Assembly (NCBI GenBank): GCA_020631135.1
Contig: JAHDHU010000001.1
Coordinates: forward strand, 80,860 to 116,777
Reading direction: 5' to 3'
Length of the DNA: 35,918 nucleotides
DNA from: Saprospiraceae bacterium
GTDB taxonomy: Bacteria > Bacteroidota > Bacteroidia > Chitinophagales > Saprospiraceae
Shown here in pieces: positions 32,468 to 35,918 of this stretch. Positions within the stretch are counted from its first letter, which is position 1. Each line of letters starts with the position of its first letter. Position numbers and translations under genes: made by a program. The notes below the pieces were generated by a model that was not told where the DNA came from, searched no databases, and saw only the letters and a program-made list of their open reading frames with translations.

Positions 32468-34759
32468 ATGCCGAAATCTGAGTTATATACGGAGATAGTT
32501 GGTCAAAAAGTAAAGCTTACCAATTTAGAAAAGCTTCTTTACCCTAAGAGTAAAATTAGTAAGGCAGAAGTAATTCAGTATTACCTAGAGATAGCGCCAA
32601 AATTGTTAAAGTATATTCGCAATCGACCCCTAACGCTAATCAGATTTCCAGACGGTATCGAAAAGGCTAATTTTTACGCTAAGACGAAACCGGATTGGAC
32701 ACCCGAATGGATTGATTCATTTTCTATCACACATACCAATGAAACGATTCCGTATTTATTGGCTCACAACGAGGCAGTGGTAGCTTGGATCGCCAATTTA
32801 GGTGGATTAGAGATTCACCCGATGCAGTTCAGTTCAGATCAAGAAAATCCTGATCATTTTATTTTTGATTTGGATACTCCTCAAAATTTTAATTGGGAGA
32901 ACTTAAAAGACCTTGCATTCGAATTAAAAGTTTTTTTAAAAGAATATGGTTATCATCCTTTTATTAAAACTTCTGGGAGCAAAGGATTACATATTTATGT
33001 TCCGATTTTGGCAAAGTATTCTTTCGATCAGTTGTTGAGGACTGTAAAATCTTTAGCACAAGAATTTGTTAAAAGAAACAGCTCTTTGGCGACCCTCAAA
33101 ATGAATAAGGAGAAGCGTAAAGGAAAAATGCTAATTGATATTTTTCGAAATCATCGTGGACATACTACGGTTGCACCTTTTAGTTTACGTGGAAAATTTG
33201 GTGCTCCTATATCGATGCCTATTTTTTGGGATGACCTCGAAAGCTTAAATTCTTCACAAGATTATCATATCCGAAATTATCAGCTTTATTTGGAGAAGAA
33301 AGGTGATGCATGGGAAAACATGGAAGCATATGCTAAAAATTTGCATGATGCAAAAACACAGATTAATCTGTCCATTGAGGACAGTTCTGATAAATTAGCG
33401 GATTACAACAAGAAAAGAGATTTTGACCGCACTTCAGAGCCACCAGCTACAGTCATAGTTGGTAAAAACAACCAATACGTAATACAATTACATGATGCAT
33501 CTAATTTACATCATGATTTACGGTTAGAAGTAGATGGTGTATTATGGTCTTGGGCTATTCCAAAAGGTATCCCGCATGCCAAAGGAGTAAAACGTATGGC
33601 GATTCAGACTGAAAACCATCCTGTGAAATATTTAGATTTTGAAGGAGCCATACCAAAAGGCGAGTATGGTGCAGGTAAAATGTGGGTAATTTCTAGAGGA
33701 GAATATAAATGGATCAGCAAGCAAAAAGAAAAACTAAAGTTTGAACTAATAGGGGAAGGGTTTAATAAGTCCTACAGCCTTTTTAGGACCAAAGAAGATC
33801 AGTGGTTGATAGAACGTTTGGATGTTGAGGATAAACTTACGTTTGTTTCTCCTATGTTAACTGAACAAATGAAGCACGTCCCACCTAAAACAAAATATTT
33901 GTTTGAAATTAAATGGGACGGAATAAGAACTGTCATTGTAGTCAGAGATGATGAGATCAAAATTTACAGTAAGAGTGGAAGAGATCTTTCTATGCAGTTT
34001 CCCGAATTGGTAATGGATCGGAAAAAGATATTGATATCTAATGGAATTTTTGATGGAGAGATCGTCTGTATCGATAAACAAGGAAAACCAGAATTTAGCA
34101 GGGTAATTAGTCGAATGCATACCAAAGGCGAACAATCAATACAGCAAGTCAGTCGAAAGAATCCAGTCTATTGTTATTTGTTTGACATGATAAATTTGGA
34201 TGGTAAGGATGTAACAAACGAACCTCTTGAAAAAAGGAAGGAATGGATAAATAGTATAATTAAAACCAATGGTCATTTTAGGGTTTCTGAGTTGGTTGAG
34301 GATGGTCAAGCATTGTATGAGCTATCTAAAAAAATGAATCTAGAAGGCATCATGGCCAAGCGAAAGGGCAGCAAGTATTGGATTGGCCAACGTTCGGATC
34401 AATGGTTGAAAATTAAATTTAGAAATCATGCAGATTGTTTGATACTCGGATTTACTAAAGGTCAAGGTGATCGTGCTGCTTTATTTGGATCTCTTCATTT
34501 GGGTCAAAGAAACAACGATGGAAGTATCGTGTATAAGGGAAGGGTTGGGACAGGCTTTGATCATATTAAAATGAAAAGTTTGCTGAGAAAATTTGATAAG
34601 ATCAAAAGGGTAGAGGAATATGTTTTTGAGAATGTAGAAAAGAGAAAAGAAACTACTTGGATGGAGGCTGTTTTGGAATGTGAGATTATTTATGCATCAA
34701 TGTCGAGCAATGATACGTTTAGAGAACCAGTATTTGTTAAGTTGATTGAGCGAGAGTAA
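32468..34759 (+). CDS. ligD: ATP-dependent DNA ligase D (polymerase-phosphoesterase-ligase)
   Basis: LigD is the end-processing and joining enzyme of bacterial non-homologous end joining. The 763-residue protein has three domains in the order polymerase (about 1-290; metal motif HFIFDLDTP at 131-139, KTSGSKGLHIYVPI, FRNHRGHTTVAPFSLRG), 3'-phosphoesterase (about 325-430; H342 and D343 in LHDASNLHHDLRLEVDG, and EYGAGKMWV) and ligase (about 450-763; nucleotidyl-lysine K482 in FEIKWDGIR, DGEIVCID, LEGIMAKRKGSKY, WLKIKFR). The order is that of mycobacterial LigD, not the Pseudomonas order. All catalytic residues seen are intact. No ku gene is in the window. Confidence 0.96.
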   Translation: MPKSELYTEIVGQKVKLTNLEKLLYPKSKISKAEVIQYYLEIAPKLLKYIRNRPLTLIRFPDGIEKANFYAKTKPDWTPEWIDSFSITHTNETIPYLLAHNEAVVAWIANLGGLEIHPMQFSSDQENPDHFIFDLDTPQNFNWENLKDLAFELKVFLKEYGYHPFIKTSGSKGLHIYVPILAKYSFDQLLRTVKSLAQEFVKRNSSLATLKMNKEKRKGKMLIDIFRNHRGHTTVAPFSLRGKFGAPISMPIFWDDLESLNSSQDYHIRNYQLYLEKKGDAWENMEAYAKNLHDAKTQINLSIEDSSDKLADYNKKRDFDRTSEPPATVIVGKNNQYVIQLHDASNLHHDLRLEVDGVLWSWAIPKGIPHAKGVKRMAIQTENHPVKYLDFEGAIPKGEYGAGKMWVISRGEYKWISKQKEKLKFELIGEGFNKSYSLFRTKEDQWLIERLDVEDKLTFVSPMLTEQMKHVPPKTKYLFEIKWDGIRTVIVVRDDEIKIYSKSGRDLSMQFPELVMDRKKILISNGIFDGEIVCIDKQGKPEFSRVISRMHTKGEQSIQQVSRKNPVYCYLFDMINLDGKDVTNEPLEKRKEWINSIIKTNGHFRVSELVEDGQALYELSKKMNLEGIMAKRKGSKYWIGQRSDQWLKIKFRNHADCLILGFTKGQGDRAALFGSLHLGQRNNDGSIVYKGRVGTGFDHIKMKSLLRKFDKIKRVEEYVFENVEKRKETTWMEAVLECEIIYASMSSNDTFREPVFVKLIERE

Positions 34760-34771
34760 AGCCTAAAATAA

Positions 34772-34805
34772 AAAAAGGTGGACGGAAACTCCATCACACC
34801 TTTTT
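34772..34805. terminator. Bidirectional intrinsic terminator
   Basis: AAAAAGGTG (34772-34780) pairs with CACCTTTTT (34797-34805); GGA/TCC can continue the stem inside the loop with a bulge. It ends ligD and the convergent repeat-protein gene. Confidence 0.75.
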
Positions 34806-34837
34806 GTCGCTAGAATAAAATTATAATTTGCGAAAAT

Positions 34838-35881
34838 CTATTTTCCGCCGTCTAATTTGTCTTGTAATTTCTTAAGCTTATCCCACTCTCCTGCGGCAGC
34901 GAGTGCAGCTTGCTTCGGCCATGTTTTTGGATCATGCATTTTGTATCGACTACCTGCTGCAACTAAAATTTCTTTGATTTGCTTTGGTGTAGAGTTGGCA
35001 AGATTTTCAAATGATTTAATGTTAGCGTCATGAAGAATTTCTTCAATTTTTGGACCGATGCCCTCGATTTTTCTGAGCGCATCTGGTTCAACAACAACTC
35101 GTCTTTCTACAATCGATCCCTCTTGGACATTTCTTGATTCATTGATGATGGTTTTGGACAATTCTATTTGACCAAGATTAGCCACCATCTGTTGTAATGT
35201 ACCTAAGTCCACGCCCTTTACAACTTCCACCTCTTTTACGATTTCGATAGGGACTTCTCGAATTACTTCGATTTCTTTTATTACTTCTATCGGTACTTCC
35301 TTTATGACTTCGATCTCTTTGATCACTTCGACTTCTTTGATTACTTCCACTTCCTTTATTACAGGTACTTCTTTAACCACTTCTTTTTCTATAATTGTTT
35401 CGACAGGTACATCTCTAGAAACCTCTACTTCTTTAATGACTTCTTTTATCGTTTCAACAGGTACCTCTTTAATCACTTCTTTGATTACCTCTACCTCTTT
35501 GATTACCTCTTTGATTGTTTCAACTGGAATCTCTTTTATAACTTCTATTTCTTTGATTACCTCTACCTCTTTTATTATTTCGACAGGCACCTCTTTTATA
35601 ATTTCCACTTCTTTGATTACCTCAACAGGCACTTCTTTTACTTCTCCAGAAAATCCGGAAACAGCATCGTTATACTTATTGTTTAACAACGAATAGCTAT
35701 TTTCTAATTCGCTATATCTTTTTTGCTCTGTGGTAATATCAGTTGCCAACGCATTTATTTTATTGTCTTTAGATTGGATTTGACGATCCAAATCTGACGT
35801 GTCAAATTTTCTGGATCTTCCAAGTAACCAACCTAATAAGGCAGTTCCAATCATTAAAAATATAGGCCAAAAACAACTCAT
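34838..35881 (-). CDS. Membrane-anchored repeat protein with C-terminal helix-hairpin-helix domain
   Basis: The 347-residue protein has an N-terminal membrane segment (residues about 4-21), a short coiled coil (about 28-72), a highly repetitive region (80-223) of EVPVE-(V/I/T)IKEVEVIKE units, a linker, and a C-terminal helix-hairpin-helix domain (268-310, LRKIEGIGPKIEEIL) with a tail (KTWPKQAALAAAGEWDKLKK) typical of DUF4332-like modules. Such tails are common in Bacteroidota membrane proteins of unknown role; in nucleases the same fold binds DNA. The repeat is strongly charged (Glu/Lys) with valine/isoleucine in between, so it could be an extended rod. Function is unknown. The antisense frame across the repeat is a by-product. 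Confidence 0.85.
   Translation of the reverse strand: MSCFWPIFLMIGTALLGWLLGRSRKFDTSDLDRQIQSKDNKINALATDITTEQKRYSELENSYSLLNNKYNDAVSGFSGEVKEVPVEVIKEVEIIKEVPVEIIKEVEVIKEIEVIKEIPVETIKEVIKEVEVIKEVIKEVPVETIKEVIKEVEVSRDVPVETIIEKEVVKEVPVIKEVEVIKEVEVIKEIEVIKEVPIEVIKEIEVIREVPIEIVKEVEVVKGVDLGTLQQMVANLGQIELSKTIINESRNVQEGSIVERRVVVEPDALRKIEGIGPKIEEILHDANIKSFENLANSTPKQIKEILVAAGSRYKMHDPKTWPKQAALAAAGEWDKLKKLQDKLDGGK
35213..35644 (-). repeat. Degenerate in-frame coding repeat (EVIKEVPVE type)
   Basis: About 430 bases encoding roughly 20 units of five to ten codons, such as EVPVEIIKEVEVIKE, EIPVETIKEVIKE and EVPIEVIKEIEVI. At the DNA level the plus strand shows repeated blocks like CTTTGATTACTTC and CCACTTCTTT with synonymous variation, which points to expansion followed by drift, and it would be prone to slippage. 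Confidence 0.9.
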
Positions 35882-35918
35882 GATATGTTATTTTATTTTT
35901 TAAAATTCTAATTATATA

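Noticed and set aside
35213-35644. Repetitive block that at first sight could be a CRISPR array or tandem DNA repeat
   Set aside because: Unit length is irregular, there are no unique spacers, and the repeats are in frame with a coherent protein on the minus strand.
35304-35696. Plus-strand open frame of 130 codons rich in Ser/Thr/Ile
   Set aside because: It is the antisense of the Glu/Lys/Val repeat coding region; its composition is a mirror of that repeat and it has no domain or start signal.

Overview
The window is AT-rich chromosomal DNA from a member of the Bacteroidota. Three things point there: the ribosomal gene order rplM-rpsI-rpsB-tsf behind a promoter of the Bacteroidota type (TTG, 20 bases, TACATTTG), a secreted protein with a type IX secretion C-terminal sorting domain, and the LytTR regulator, YaiO-like and TonB-type outer-membrane proteins. 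A mevalonate-pathway pair (fni, HMG-CoA reductase) fits a marine Flavobacteriia or Saprospiria-like lineage, but I cannot fix the genus. No gene-free stretch exceeds 300 bases, and I saw no tRNA, rRNA, CRISPR array, insertion sequence or phage gene.

Layout. 1-2400: ribosomal operon on the minus strand, with tsf cut by the window edge. 2538-3656: secreted 10-TPR protein. 3777-6103: fni and HMG-CoA reductase, coupled by a 1-base overlap. 6166-15729: a glycan/exopolysaccharide region. It holds a GT2 glycosyltransferase, a tightly coupled plus-strand trio (GT-C-like membrane protein, lipoprotein, membrane-anchored GH5-like glycosidase) and a minus-strand set (STAS protein, flippase, GT4). 15889-22356: a complete trp operon trpE-G-D-C-F-B-A, all genes overlapping, preceded by a transcription attenuator with a 32-residue leader peptide containing three consecutive Trp codons. 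22422-23924: TPR plus YaiO-like outer-membrane barrel. 23999-28209: a signalling operon of H-NOX heme sensor, hybrid histidine kinase (PAS-HisKA-HATPase-REC-HPt), LytTR response regulator and aldo/keto reductase. 28336-35881: T9SS cargo protein, sugar-phosphate isomerase-like protein, TonB-receptor-like protein, DNA ligase D, and a membrane protein with a long EVIKEVPVE-type repeat and a helix-hairpin-helix tail.

How parts may work together. The H-NOX operon looks like a complete nitric-oxide or redox phosphorelay ending in a DNA-binding LytTR output. A pair of 9-base direct repeats at 21-base spacing lies upstream of the H-NOX gene. A separate motif of about 35 bases is shared by the intergenic regions upstream of the two minus-strand glycan transcription units (upstream of 6972 and of 15729). 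This suggests coordinated control of the glycan genes, possibly by the LytTR regulator; that link is inference. The best-supported new regulatory element is the trp attenuator, in which the last three sense codons of the leader peptide can pair with the loop and 3' arm of the terminator.
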